From assembly GCA_963920765.1 (NCBI GenBank), contig OY987251.1, positions 8,063,219-8,127,218 of the forward strand: a stretch of DNA of 64,000 bases, written 5' to 3'. The stretch is from Ulota crispa. Taxonomy: Eukaryota > Streptophyta > Bryopsida > Orthotrichales > Orthotrichaceae. The notes beneath the pieces are model-generated. The model did not search any database and was not told the DNA's origin. It saw only the letters and a program-made list of their open reading frames with translations. The translations under genes were made by a program, and so were the position numbers. Below are positions 1 to 11,516 of this stretch, piece by piece (position 1 is the first letter of the stretch; every line of letters begins with the position of its first letter).

Positions 1-400
1 TCTTTTACAAAGGCATGCAATTGAGTTAGTGACTTTTTTGGGGGGATTTTAAGTTGTACCATGGGGGGACAAAAAGATGGGAATATCCCATTCTGTCATT
101 CAAAGAAATTTGCATAACACATAATATATAATTAACATTTTGTTGTCTTGCATCATTGGGGTTTATTTCTTATGCAATGCCAATCAAGCATACCAAATTT
201 TAGTTCCTAAAAATCAAAACCCTATTTTTGGTGAGTTCTTTTACATAAAATTCATGATTTTACATAATAATTGATTAAAAATTATTGGTGATAAATTTTT
301 GAAAATTAAATGCATGAATGAATATGTAAAAAACATCTGTACACACATCTTTCCTTTCAATAAGCATCTCCAAAAAGTTTCAAAATTCCTTGTACAGATA
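1..400. mobile_element. Fragment of the hairpin-element family seen at 51.6-52.4 kb
   Basis: Bases about 150-360 resemble one arm of the hairpin element at 51597-51942 in the same orientation: a run around CAAGCATACCAAATTTTAG, then a shared block ending near a TAATTGATT motif. The element continues beyond the window or is truncated. No coding potential is seen. Confidence 0.5.
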
Positions 401-469
401 TTTTAATGTTGGAATGATTATGACCAAATTTAGTAAAATATATATTATTGTTTGGTAGTTAGATTTTTC

Positions 470-1273
470 TTTTTGACTTGTTTGCTACCCAAAAGAATTT
501 GGGCACCTTGGGCATTTTGGGCATCTTTAGAGAATCTCATGCTGAAATTCTCATCAAATTCTGCAACTTGGCATGCATGTAACTTACATAACTAATAAAT
601 ATAGTATACAATTGTCAAAATAAATAAATAATTGAGCTCACAAATCACAATCTAAGAGGAATCAAACTTTGTTAACTATGTATGGGTGGTTTCAAGAAAA
701 AAAAAAATCTTCTAACTTCAAGCCCTATTATCTTACAATCCATAAATTCAAAGTTCTTGAATTTTTTTGCACATATTCCAAATGTTTGTCTCTAACTTCT
801 TGTTGTTTAGATTTCAAAATTAAAGCCTTCTCCGTTGCACAAGAAATCATGAAAAATGAGTAGTATATTGCCAATTTACTAAACCCTTTTGCATTGCATG
901 GTAATTTAGAATAAGCTAGATTCTATATTTGTTTTTGGAATTTTTCAAGAGTGAACCTAACATCATATACTTGTGAATGGTCAAAAATCTTGTTTAGCTG
1001 TAGAGCAAGAATTTTATTTTAGGAGGGCTCGAAGTCTGCAGACCTTGTTTTGCAAGAATGAAAAAAAGTTGATTTTCTCACTTCAAACATTACAACCTTA
1101 CAATCTACGCAATCAAATGGGTTGGATTTTTTTTCACACATTGCCTTACTTATATATGACACTTTTGTACAATTGAAACCAAAAAAAAGTTCTAATTTTG
1201 AATGTAAACAGATCATCAAAAAATGGTAGTTTTGGTCTTATTTTTCTCTGCAACACCCTTCGGGTTTTAAGGG
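470..1273 (-). mobile_element. TTAA-family (piggyBac-like) MITE, one end
   Basis: Reverse-orientation relative of the complete element at 22242-23203. Shared blocks are the GCATCTTTAGAGAATCT region and the block near a GTTAACTATG motif. It ends at 1273 in a TTTTAAGGG-type terminus followed by TTAA at 1274-1277. The distal end is lost near 470. Non-coding. Confidence 0.55.
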
Positions 1274-1287
1274 TTAAAAGGGTTGCC

Positions 1288-1385
1288 ACGAAGTAAGTCA
1301 TATTCTATTATATAGATAGGTTTTTACCCACATGGTGAAAAGACCCCCACAAAGTAGATTGTATTCTTTTATATAGATAGGTAGA
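1288..1385. repeat. Two short copies ending ATATAGATAGGT
   Basis: Two related segments, about 1288-1320 and 1350-1383, each end TTATATAGATAGGT. On the minus strand each begins like the TCTATATAA 5' end of the Helitron-like insert at 30345-30911. They may be Helitron end fragments; the evidence is slight. Confidence 0.3.
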
Positions 1386-1613
1386 TTCAAAGACTGTGTC
1401 CAATGTTAAATTGGGACCATCTGATTTGTAGTTTGGCCAATTGCTCATTCTAAACGCAGGAATTCTGGACCCTCTAGAGGGTAGCAATCTGGTTTTACCG
1501 CCTGTGAATCACCTTTCTGTGTGAAGGCCCTTCCACTTCAAAGTAAAAGAAGATTTACGAGGACTTTTTACTTCTAACTATTCTAACGATTGTGTTGTGA
1601 GCATCAATAACTA

Positions 1614-1817
1614 CACTGAATATTGCTTTTAGGTTGTACTTTACCTCACAAATTTCTTGACATTTTGCACTACGTAAATACTTATTGTTACTACAATGAT
1701 TTTCATCAATAATTCTTAGAGTAAACAATCTTTAAATGGTCTAGCAACGCCAACAAAGTATAAAATGTTGAGAAATTAGTGTGAGACTGTGGGGCAACCT
1801 AAACACAATATTCATTG
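1614..1817. mobile_element. TA-flanked MITE, same family as 18798-19098
   Basis: Inverted ends CACTGAATATTG and CAATATTCATTG lie directly inside TA dinucleotides at 1612-1613 and 1818-1819. Internal blocks (TTTTAGGTTG, AAATTTCTTGACATT and an AATACTTATTGTTACTA block) recur inverted in the element at 18798-19098. TA duplication suggests the Tc1/mariner group. Non-coding. Confidence 0.65.
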
Positions 1818-1870
1818 TACAAGTCTATCATGGTCTTGTGATCAATACTAGTATATTGTACAAGATCTAA

Positions 1871-2211
1871 GGGCATCGGCACCCGTATGGGAAAACACTG
1901 TGATGTGGGCACTTTTGGATGAAAAGGAAGCCCATGATGCTTGGACCCGCCAAAATATGCTCTTCTACCCTGCAAAAAATGTAATTTTCCCGTGCACTGC
2001 AACTCTTTCAAACACCACTTTTTGTTGGTTAAGCAATAGGTTGAGTAGGCATTGGTGGAGATCTCATATACTTTTTCACACATGGAGGCTTGCTATTGGT
2101 TAAGCATTGTTTGCCGAGTTGCACAGGTGGAGCAAATTATAGATCAAAACACAAAAGTGTACGCGCGGTGTTTCCCCTAGATGAGTTCCTACTGATGTGG
2201 TGGAGATGCTC
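1871..2211. mobile_element. PIF/Harbinger-type MITE 1 of a three-element stack
   Basis: Starts GGGCATCGGCACC after TAA (1868-1870) and ends GGTGGAGATGCTC before TAA (2212-2214). The three-base TAA duplication and GAGCATCTCC-type termini are those of Tourist/Harbinger MITEs. It shares its right TAA with the next element. Confidence 0.7.
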
Positions 2212-2214
2212 TAA

Positions 2215-2527
2215 GAGCATCTCCACTGGTGGCTTTGGCTTGTTCAAACTGGATGAAAGTAGCCCAGCCCCTTTCAGGACCCTCTCAAACTCTCTTATTT
2301 GGCAAGTCTAGCAAGCCACTCTCCAAGCCACTATTCATGCACTACTCACTCTAACTTTAGTGAGCTTTATTCTCTACTTCCCTAGATAAGTGGTCAACTG
2401 CTTATTTATGGGGTGTGCTGGAGTGTGAGGCCACCTTTTCACAGAGCATGGGTGGAGATTGAGAGCCTTCAGGCCTCGCCAAACTAGATGGAAAACTTTG
2501 AGCGAGTCTCCACCGGTGGAGATGCTC
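2215..2527. mobile_element. PIF/Harbinger-type MITE 2 of the stack
   Basis: Runs from GAGCATCTCCACTGGTGG to CACCGGTGGAGATGCTC between TAA 2212-2214 and TAA 2528-2530. The interior is clearly similar to the element at 46257-46725: shared CTCTCAAACTCTCTTATTT and GATAAGTGGTCAACTGC blocks. Confidence 0.8.
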
Positions 2528-2530
2528 TAA

Positions 2531-3668
2531 GAGCATCTCCACCGGCTGACTCAAGCCGGCCAAGTAGCGAGTCTGTGGAGTACTATTCACATATCATATC
2601 TCCACCGGTGACACGCTCATGTTTTTTTTCTCACTGGCCTCGCCAAATACGGCTCTGGGCACGGGGAGCTGATGAGAGAGTTGATTTCGCTAGCGCGCTT
2701 GAATTCAGCTCCTCTTCGTAAACTGTAGTCTATGTTTAGAACTACTGGCCCTGTCCCTGTCTCTAGTTGGGTAGTCACTGTGAGAAAATTCGTCCGAGCC
2801 CACATGCATGTGTCACTCGGATGCTGTGCCGTGGCCCCATGACCTGCGTGGCTTCAATTAACCCCTAAATGCCCAAGGCTTTTTTTGAGCTTCTAGGAAC
2901 TTGCTCTAAACTGAATAAAAAGTCAACATTTTGATAAGTTGTATCAAATTTTATTGAATTGTAACCGTACAAATTCAAACAAGATATGTTAGACATCACA
3001 TATGAAAAGAAAACACAACAATAATGCTTATGGATTGAAAGATTATAATATTTGATCAAGAGGGTGGTAAAATTGCAAAAATGACTTCAAGTCTTTCAAT
3101 CCTCTTTCACATGTCAAATCTAAAATGTTGGTCACCAAAAAAATATGAGGTTAAAAGGACATAACATAAATAACTCCAATCCATTTACAGCTTTTCAAAA
3201 TCTCTTTTACAATTTTGTAAATGAATTTCTAGTGTGAAATTTTCTCCAAGATCTAGTGTATTTGAGGCTCATTTTCATGAGCTCCCACCACTAAAAAAGT
3301 CAAGATTGCAATGGACACCCTTGCACACAATCTTGAATAGAAAATTTTCAATCAATAATTTTCAAAATCTAGTTTTTGATGCTAAAACTAGACTTCAAAA
3401 ATATAATTCCAAAATACTAAACACTAAAAATAGCAACTTAGTTAGGTTTTATTGAACTTCAAAATATTGTTGGCACCAAAATGTGGTGCCTTGGACATTT
3501 AGGGGTTAAGTCAGTGTTTTATTAGCTGGGCCAGATAATGTGCTACCAAGGAGTTCTGTGTCCATCAACCGGTGGACATTTGAGCCATTGCCCTGCCACT
3601 TCTAAATTTGCAGCCCTGGGCAAACACCTCTCTGGAGTCAAAATTTCTCTGGACTGGTGGAGATGCTC
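2531..3668. mobile_element. PIF/Harbinger-type MITE 3, split by a TTAA element
   Basis: Left end GAGCATCTCCACCGG at 2531, right end CTGGTGGAGATGCTC at 3668 followed by TAA 3669-3671. Its interior is interrupted by the TTAA-family element 2862-3505, so this MITE predates that insertion. Confidence 0.7.
2862..3505. mobile_element. Complete TTAA-family (piggyBac-like) MITE, 644 bp
   Basis: Perfect TTAA on both sides (2858-2861 and 3506-3509). The termini CCCCTAAATGCCCAAGGC and, inverted, CCCCTAAATGTCCAAGGC match at 17 of 18 bases. Relatives are at 50395-51034 and 61366-62004, and the right end matches that at 26282. Non-coding; nested in a Harbinger MITE. Confidence 0.85.
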
Positions 3669-3671
3669 TAA

Positions 3672-4480
3672 GTAAAGATGTCCTTTATCAAAGACAGCAA
3701 ATGCTCATGCTTCCGGATGAAGCTGATGAGAGTATCGAGGAAGCCCTGGACTCCTGGAGGATGGTGGAAAATGGCGTATTGCCACGTCTTTGTACACGTG
3801 TTACCTACAGTAGCAAACACTCCTCCAACAAATTAGGATAGCGGCACGGTTTCTTTTTTTGACGATTTAGAGCAAAATTGCACCAATTTTTTTTACTGGC
3901 ACCAAGCTTATAGAAAAAAAAAAACACAATTGTTTGGATGAAATTGCCAAAAAACTTCAAACTTTAAAAAAAACTTGGATAAAATTGCCAAATTGTGAAT
4001 GAAAACCAAATTATAGACATGTAGTATGTGCTAATGTGATACTTTCTATCCAATACGTGGATGAATGTTGAAATTTGGAGCACCACTACAACATTTTAAA
4101 TCGCCACTTTGGCACTTCTTAAAAAATGAAAAAAAAAAAAACCCTGGATAGCGGAGTAGTGGACGGTCGACGGTAGATGCTTCTACTTCTTCTAGAGTCT
4201 TCGAGAATGATATCGTTGTCCTTGACATGTCCTGCAAGACTGCAAGTCTGCAAGTGCTTGTGATTCTGTAAAGATTCCTAGGAATGGTATCGAATCAGCC
4301 GACGTGCGACGCCTGGCGGAACTTCGAGAATGCTCACCAGGCCACACGTGAGTCTCGGCTGGGTTGGATGGCATGCCGTTTTGTGGGGTCAGGGTGGTAA
4401 AATCTCAGAGTTTTCCCCCGCCAGGTAAAAGTAATACTTAGACCTCTATCACGAAGTTGTTCAATGGTATCCTTTGGATT
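3672..4480. other. Unassigned spacer
   Basis: No gene or element recognised. Bases about 4140-4385 are richer in GC than the surroundings and look like unique sequence, but no long open frame with coding character is present on either strand. Confidence 0.5.
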
Positions 4481-5542
4481 CACTAGAAGAAAAATTGAAA
4501 AAAATGCATTAATCCCTAGAGGACTGTTGTCCTTTTGGGGATTTCAGGCATGTACCTATGACTAAATTACTTTGTGTAATTTTATGAAACTTTTATGGAA
4601 GATGGGGAATTCAAAGATCTATGTGGGCATCTAATTTTTTCCTCATTCTAACATTTGACAAAGAAGTTATGCAAGAATTTCTGCTGCCCGAGGGTGGGAG
4701 GGCAATCCGGGCAGCCCAAAAACTTATTAAAATTTCTGTTTTTCTAAAGTTAAAATTTGAAATTGGTTTTTTAGATTTTTTTACACTTGGGAAGCTTTGA
4801 ATCATTCCATTTCAATCAATGAGATGAAAGTTATGAGATGTTTTAGTTTGTGGGCAGTTATGGATCCTCTACTCTAAAATAAACTTTGAAGTCCTCTATT
4901 TACCACAGTTTTCAATATTTTGGAAAAAAAACTAAACCAAAAGCAGTAGATTGTTTCTTACAACATTATAACCGTTGGGATTTGCATTTTTCATTTCAAT
5001 AATTAAATTCTTAACAATTTAGTGATTTGACTCATTCTCTACTTCTTCTAACTTACTATTTTTTTCCCATGTGTTGTATAGTTCCAATTGATTTGAAAAT
5101 CCTCCCACACATGCCTAACTTGGTCTTCTACATGAAAAAAATAAACCTCAACTTTGTGTAGAGCAATGTTTTTCATGTACAAGTGGTCAAAGGCTTCTAA
5201 ATTTTTTGGACAACACGGAAAAAAATCTTTTTTTTTTCACTTCATATGTAATATCTCACTCATCTCTATTTTAGAATGATATGATTTTTTTCCCACAAGT
5301 ACCTCTTCTAGTCTAAGGCAAGATCCTACGGTCGGATTTCCCAAAAAAGAAAAAAGAACCTACCTTCTTACTCATCCCTTAGAAGTGGCAGTTTTCAGTG
5401 ATTTTGACAGAAAAAAAGGCTTAGTCAACATAATCTACTTGATGTTGTTTTGTTCCTAACAAATTTTTTTGCGTTGGGAACAAAATAGCATCAAGTAGCT
5501 TATGTTGACTTAAATCAAAATTTTTTCAATTTTTTTCTAGTA
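4481..5542. mobile_element. CACTA-type MITE with ATT target duplication, interrupted
   Basis: Left end CACTAGAAGAAAAATTG at 4481 and inverted right end TTTTTTTCTAGTA at 5542 are flanked by ATT at 4478-4480 and 5543-5545, the three-base duplication of CACTA elements. Arms GTCAACATAATCTACTTGATG-like (about 5423 and 5500) form a hairpin. A TTAA-family element is inserted in the left arm at its own TTAA. Confidence 0.7.
4513..5420 (-). mobile_element. TTAA-family element nested in the CACTA MITE, right terminus damaged
   Basis: TTAA at 4509-4512 is followed by TCCCTAGAGGACTG. The interior is the reverse of the element at 11678-12609 (shared GTGGCAGTTTTCA and AGATCCTACG-type blocks). The right end stops in AAGGC directly before TTAGTCAAC, lacking the expected GGTCCTTTAGGGG; the mirror arm of the host MITE reads TTTAAGTCAAC, showing the original target contained TTAA. 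Confidence 0.6.
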
Positions 5543-5565
5543 ATTTCCATAAAAAAACCCAAATA

Positions 5566-5965
5566 AGGTGGAAGCACCCATATCCAATAACGCCTCATTC
5601 CCAACTAGTAGGAGGTGCTATTTCCACCATGAGCAAGGATAAGTGCTTTGGAATGCATTTTTTTGACTTTTTCAAGGTTGGGGCTACTTAAGTCATGTCA
5701 CATATCCCAAAGTGAGGTAGGAAGTAATGAGCTAAAATTAGTTTGGCTAGCATTGGAATTGCATACATCTAGACATTGGCAATGGGTGTGGAACAATTTT
5801 TGACTCCCAATATTCATAGTAATTTTAGTTTTGCAAATAAAATTATGAAAAATTTGCAATCCCAATATTTCTTATCTTCCTACATGGGAAATATATTATT
5901 TGCCTCAAACTCTTGGTAGTTTTTTGTAGAATTGTTTAAGTTATCAGTTATGGGTGCTTCCACCT
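5566..5965. mobile_element. AGGTRGRAGCACCCAT-family MITE, 400 bp
   Basis: Left end AGGTGGAAGCACCCATA after TA (5564-5565), right end TATGGGTGCTTCCACCT at 5965 followed by CA, a mutated TA. Same terminus class as 27782-28900, 36755-37231, 51358-52550, 53859-54369. Non-coding. Confidence 0.65.
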
Positions 5966-6023
5966 CAGGGGCTTCAAACATAAAATCTGGTTTACGAGTT
6001 TCTCACCTCACAAGGTCCCAGCT

Positions 6024-6789
6024 CACTACACGATTTATGGTATTTAGTGTTGGCAACACTAATTACAAACCCCAACACTAAATGTCAACAACCCTCTTCA
6101 TGTTACCAACACTATATGTCAACTTAACGCTATTTGTCAAAGGTTGTAATTTTTGGGAGTAAATTTTTTACAAGTTTACATTTACTATAAAAAATCGGTT
6201 CATTCTTATTACAACAAAAAAGTATAAATTAAATTTATGAGTTAATATCTACACAAAAATTTGGCGTAAACTACAAACCTCGGGCCATATTTAATTTGTC
6301 CATTAGATTAAAATCATTGTCACTGTTCATTAATGAAAAGTGATAAAATAAATCCAAAAAAATCCAAAATCCAAAGATCTGAAAACAAAAACATAAAAAT
6401 AAAAATAAAAATACCATTTTTTAAAGAAGATCATAACTTTTTTTCTTCAAAAAAAAGGTTAAAATTTGTATTTAATGTTATAATTTGATGATCCCAAAGT
6501 TCCCAATGGAGTTTCCAAAGTTCCCATATGATGTTTCCAACGTTCTCAATGAATTTCCCAAAGTTCCCAATGATGTTCACAAAGTTCCCATAGATTGGGA
6601 CCTTGTAGTCTTTGGCCCTACAAGGGGTTTAGGATAAGAAGAGGAGGCAACAAAGAGTGGTGTGCACTCAAGTGTGCACAAAAAGAAGGCAACTCTAAAT
6701 GCAAACGAGTTGAGGTTTAGAGTGAGTGAAGTAAAAGTGCGAGTAACACTATTTGTAACATAACACTAAATACTATAAATAGTGTAGTG
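6024..6789. mobile_element. Foldback element with CACTACA-like ends
   Basis: Left segment CACTACACGATTTATGG with TATTTAGTGTT is mirrored at the right by AACACTAAATA and ATAAATAGTGTAGTG. Ends resemble CACTA...TAGTG, but the flanking triplets (GCT, AAT) differ, so assignment to CACTA is unproved. The interior has direct copies of CCAAAGTTCCCAATGA near 6490-6590. Confidence 0.5.
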
Positions 6790-7459
6790 AATTATCTTTG
6801 TTCACTCGCATGCCCAAAGTTTGACACAAACTTGTGAGTTTGTAATAGGGTTTTGTGCACAAGTTGGGGGTCTGAGCACCTGAGACACCTGTGAGAATGA
6901 GCCGTGCAAAAGTGAGTTTTTGAAATTCACTCCTAATGTGAATCACGTTAAGAGTGAATTCTAGAGGTGACTCACCTCGCCGTTCACTAGCAAATTCACC
7001 AAGGTGATTTGAGACGTGAGTCACCTAAAATATTTGATGATTGAAGCCCCTAAATAATGTTTGTAGACGTCTAGAAAGGTCTAAGAAGAACTAGCTGCTA
7101 ATTCAAAGCTAGCCGTTTGAACTCAAAAAAGTCCAAAATAGTTCCTTAACAAACCAGTTCAATACGAGAACGAAAAGGAATCAGCTGATTGAACTCAAAT
7201 ATTTCCCTTCCAGTACTCTAGATTCAAATATGAATTCAAAATTTTCAGATTTAATCTTTTGCTGGGTATCATCTAAACTCTTAGAATTTCTGATCAAGTG
7301 AAAAAGCTGAAAATTTCTACCCTGGTCCTACAAAACGGCATGTCACGATTGCCATCTAACCGCAGCCAAAATAGCCAAAACAAACGAAACCGCCAAAACA
7401 TTCAAACCATGGATGTGCAGTGGACAGATTCCCGAGGCCCTATTCATCCCACCGGGGCC
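6790..7459. other. Spacer upstream of small gene 1
   Basis: No gene or element with defined ends recognised. It rises in GC towards 7420, where the promoter of the downstream gene begins. Confidence 0.5.
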
Positions 7460-7466
7460 TATATAG
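7460..7466 (+). promoter_or_regulatory. TATA box of small gene 1
   Basis: TATATAG lies in GC-rich context about 105 bases before the ATG at 7565, a normal distance for a plant TATA box plus a short leader. Confidence 0.55.
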
Positions 7467-7564
7467 CGGGCCCGTTAGCAGGTGGCCTTCATCTCTACTG
7501 AGTTTTGTCTTGCTCGGTGCGAAGCAGAAGACGCTCGAGCATTTCAGTGCACACTTTAGTCGGC

Positions 7565-7999
7565 ATGGCGACGGCGATGGCAAAGGCGATGGCAAAGGCG
7601 ATGGCGATGGCGCAGCATGTCGGCAACGATCCAGCAGATTGCCCCGTTTCGAAGCAGCAAGCAAATTCCAGCAAGCGCTCTGCAACCGAGGTGGTGAAGA
7701 CGACGGAGCTCAAGACCGGATCGAGCTCAAACGCGGGTGTTGTCCGTGGCCCGGATACTCGCCGCTCAAATCCTCAGGGGGATCGTTTACTGAAGAGTCA
7801 AGCGAATCCGCCTCCAAAGCGGGGGGATGTGAAGAAGGGGATTATGAAGGAAGTCGGTCATATCGCGGCTTCCGCCTGTGGATTTTGCTGTTCGTCTTCC
7901 GTTTCTACTCTTGACGACGTTGACAAGTTTTTGAACGAGGCTCCATTTCCTACCAAGAGAGAGGCCATGGCCACGCTGTGGCCCGACATTCCAGCGTGA
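7565..7999 (+). CDS. Small intronless protein of unknown function, copy 1 (144 aa)
   Basis: I do not recognise a characterised family. The start is the ATG at 7565, in a GC-rich block behind a TATA box; an earlier in-frame stretch has no ATG. Residues 1-16 are an Ala/Met/Lys repeat encoded by GCGATGGCAAAG units. The middle is hydrophilic and Ser/Lys/Arg-rich. From about residue 81 it matches the paralog at 27332-27775: PPPKRGDV, then SACGFCCSS with two adjacent cysteines, FPTK, and the terminal AMATLWPD. Differences between the copies preserve the frame, which supports real coding. A PPKRG motif occurs, as far as I recall, in small plant proteins of unknown role, but this is not proof of homology. 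No signal peptide or membrane segment is visible. The basic, disordered character suggests a nuclear or cytosolic protein (inference). Confidence 0.65.
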   Translation: MATAMAKAMAKAMAMAQHVGNDPADCPVSKQQANSSKRSATEVVKTTELKTGSSSNAGVVRGPDTRRSNPQGDRLLKSQANPPPKRGDVKKGIMKEVGHIAASACGFCCSSSVSTLDDVDKFLNEAPFPTKREAMATLWPDIPA

Positions 8000-8180
8000 A
8001 CATTATCATGTGCGTGGTCTTACGTGATTCCTTGTTCGCTTGCTTTGCGGATTTTGCTTCAATTTTCATGAATTTGGCCATGGCCACGCTCTGGTTTGAC
8101 ATTTCAGCATGAACACTCTCATGTGCGTGGTCTTACGTGATTCCTTGTTCGCTTGCTTTGCGGGTTTTGCTTCAATTTTC
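7963..8180 (+). repeat. Tandem duplication of the gene 1 tail (period 113 bp)
   Basis: The stretch from GGCCATGGCCACGCT through stop codon and proximal 3' flank (7963-8075) is repeated at 8076-8180. The second unit still encodes a degenerate copy of the last residues and a stop. This duplication is not seen in copy 2, so it arose after the segmental duplication. Confidence 0.8.
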
Positions 8181-9370
8181 TTTGTTTTCAAAGATTCTGG
8201 AAAGAAAATGAATCTGATTTGCTTGTGTGCGTTCGTTGGAATGTTTGATTCTTGCCTCAGGAGAAGGCCAAGTTCTGTGGGAGTAATTCGGCCGATCTCC
8301 TCGTCCTAGTGAATGCTGGTCTCACCGAGCGACGAAGAAAGCAGCGGGATCGAGCTCAGGTTTCCGAGCTGGCCATGGCCAATCGCCATAGCCAGATACT
8401 CCTTTGAGTTTGTGTATTGCAACATATGCGATACCACTTACAGTAGAGAGATGAAGTTCTAAAAGGTTGAAGGATATGTTAACACTGATCTGCTCAAGTA
8501 TTTGTAAAGATTTGTCATGTCTACTTGCTGCTATTTTCATGTTATACTTATCGTGTATCCATTGAGTTTTGGTTGTGACATTTGAGACCTGATTGTATTA
8601 TAAACCCTAAAAAATATTGCGTAAAAGAGACAATATATAAATTCACGAAACTCTCCAATTTTTTTTTTATTACTTGGCTTGAGATTTAACGGTGTTGTGC
8701 TTTGAATTTCAAATACTAGCTAGCATTGCCAAATACAATTTGTGGTGGATTGTGAATTTGTTTATATTGTAGATTTGTTGGCTTTTTTTGTACAAAGCTA
8801 ACAATTATAAGTTTTTGTCAAAGGTGAGCTTGAGCTTTGGTTTAAAATCATTGGCTGGTTATCTAATCTAGTTTGTGCGACACTAAATGTCATGTTTTGT
8901 GTAGTTTGCTTGGTTGTTACCTAAGTAGTCAACCAAGTTATCAGCTAGGTAGTTAGTTTTTAGTTTTGGAGCAACCTGAGCTCCGTAGGCAGTTCAGGGT
9001 AGCTCACAAGCCCAACTTTCTATCGTACTTCAGAAATTGGAATCTGATTTTTGGATATATTTTATGTATATAAAAAGTTTTGCATCATTCCATTTTTATA
9101 GATGAGTTTGAAAGAGCAAGTGTAGATTGCTTATTAAAACATTAACATTGTTAGCATTTGACATATTTCAATATTCTGTATCAAAATTATTAGCATTTTA
9201 GGGTTTCATGCCATGTTCCACCGCCTTTTAACATTGATTTGGGGTTTACATTATTAGTTGTTGTTTCGAGTTGATTAGTTAAAAAATGCACCTCACGTAT
9301 TAGGAATAACCCCAAGTGTCATTTTAGTAATTAGCTTAAGTGCTTAATAACACAACAAATTGTGCATGTC
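8000..9370 (+). repeat. 3' flank of small gene 1, duplication copy 1
   Basis: Homologous to 28901-30243 along its length: shared CATGTGCGTGGTCTTACGT, GCTTCAATTTTCTTTG, TGGCCATGG and CAAGTTATCAGCTAGGTAGT blocks. It contains the unoccupied TTAA (within GTGCTTAATAACAC near 9340) into which a TTAA element inserted in copy 2. No second coding frame found. Confidence 0.8.
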
Positions 9371-11516
9371 ATAACATCTAGTAGCAGTCAGCTTGATTGC
9401 CCTCCCTCCAACTGATGAGTGTGGAATATTTCACACCCATCAGTAGCTAAGAGGACACTTGGTTGAATTTGTTAAAGAGTTTATGAAAAGAGGCTCAATT
9501 TAGTGCACATACGTCAATGTGGAGGCCAGCCATGTCAGAAAGGTTTTTTTTGGTACAGTCCATTTCTGGACACTTGTCTGTATTTTTTCCTTTTCTGAGA
9601 TTTTGTAACCCCAAAGTAGAATTTTTTCCAAAACATGCGCAGGTACTTAAGAGTATCTATTTGCTCGTATAGTAGTCCAGACAATCGAGATTTTTCCAAC
9701 GTGAATTTGGAGCTTCACTGGTGCAAGAGTAGTTAATTCCTACATCAGGGCAGAATCCGTCTAGAATATTGAGTTGAGAGCTCATCAGAAAATACTAAAA
9801 TATTTTAGCCAGAGTTTGCTTAGCCTAAGAGTCTCGATCTAGAGCTCTTAAGGCCTACCTGCTGGTAATGAATTTCGAGAGGAAAGTCAGCCTTTTGAAA
9901 AGCAAATAGCAGCGTGGTCTGACTTATTATAGTAGAAAAAAAGAGCTACAACCGAGCAATGAGTGTGCAGGCACTGTTTGCTCAAAAAAATCCGAAGTAT
10001 TATTAAAACAGCCTTTTTGTGTAAAACACAAACATAGAACTTCATCACGAAACAGAGACTTATGACTTAGAAAAACAGAGCAAACCCATTTTGTAAAAAA
10101 ATAGAGTTGTATGAGGTAGAGTAGAGAGTGTCGTGAGTTGGCAGCATCACCGAGAGGTCTAGGGCCTCACCTATGCCCATCCTAATTCACACAATCAAAT
10201 CAATGATATGTTAGAGGGGTTATAGCAGGTGTCAGCAGCCCATGGACGCGTGTCATAGCTTTCACACTGAAATAATGCAACAACACAGAAAGAAAACACA
10301 TAGGTATTCAAAACCTCAGTAAATATTAAACTTGTGTAGCGTTTTGTATAGACTCCATGCTTGTGTAAGCAAGTACACCAAAGAAACACCAGACTCCAGA
10401 GGCTGCACGTCAGAATCACTGGTGTGGCAGCATGCACTGTTCTCAAGCGAGTTGTCCAGAGGATCAGCTGGCAGAAAGTATGGCTATGGCGTAGAAAATG
10501 GGGGCAGTATTGCTCAGCGAAGAGGGCTTACTATAAGCACGGCAAGCCAAAGGCATTGAGAGAGATAAAAAAATACTTTGGGAGAGGAGACTGAGTGTTG
10601 CTGTCAGCCCGGGAGTCCAGTCCCACTACTTTTTTTCAAAAAAAGTTTGCCCTAATTGGCAGCCGAATTTTTCTCTTGGCTCATAACTGAGCATGCATAT
10701 AACTGCGCGGGTAATCAGCAGAGAACGTGTACTATATAGCAAACACACTTAACTGTAGCAGATGTCAAATTTGAGCAGCTGTTGGTTTGTTAAGAGTAGG
10801 CGGATATTTGGCCTAAGGTGCTTAGCATTCTGTATTTTTCGAGGATAAGAGAATCCCTTAAAAAATAGACTTGTCTTCCATTTTTTTTTAAATTTTAAAA
10901 GCAGCTTATAGAAGCGTACATTGGATGGGAAAAGCTTTTCTTAAAGAGTCTCATAGAGTGTCTTGAGCCATTAGATGTCTCCTTGTGCCAAAAAGAACCC
11001 AAGTAAAAAAAGCAAGAAAATAATAAAAAAGCAGAATTGCTAGTTTGAGATTTTAGAAAAATATATATAAGAGCTATGTCCCATTTTTTGTATAGTAAAG
11101 TATATAAGAATACTTTATAAAATCTATGGTGAATCTTTGTATAATATGGTAGACATTTATGGGGACCTAGAAGGTGCATGGACTTCGTAGTGTGTCAAGT
11201 AATTGTCTAGCCGTGCATATCATGGAGTATAAGGTATGTAATCTATAGGTGTTATAATCTTGTATTTTTATAACAAGATGGTTTAGGTCATGGAGATGTT
11301 TACTTGTCCATTGACCTTGTAGAGAAGGAAAATGACATAGCTACAGTAGTAGTACTTATCTCCTAGAATATGTGGTTCAAGTATCACAAGTAGATGCTTG
11401 CCAAGGAATCTGGAAAAAGAATTTTTTTTTTTTTTTTTTTTTTTGTCATGATGAAGTTTGTGGATGATACATGAAGAGAGGGAAAGGCAGCCTCTCTTCA
11501 GGCTACTGAATGTTAT
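9371..11516. mobile_element. 2.1 kb non-coding element, ATAACATYCAGTAGC ends, copy 1
   Basis: The left terminus ATAACATCTAGTAGC plus GCCCTCCCTCC is inverted at the right as GGCTACTGAATGTTAT after GAGAGGGAAAGGCAG. The element is homologous to 13919-16318 throughout. Copy 2 of the segmental duplication (about 31545) lacks it and is the empty site. No transposase frame. Contains a T(21) run near 11422-11443. Superfamily undetermined. Confidence 0.75.

Noticed and set aside
7420..7914. 164-codon plus-strand frame overlapping small gene 1
   Set aside because: It is a shadow in another frame; the frame ending at 7999 is the one conserved in the paralog.
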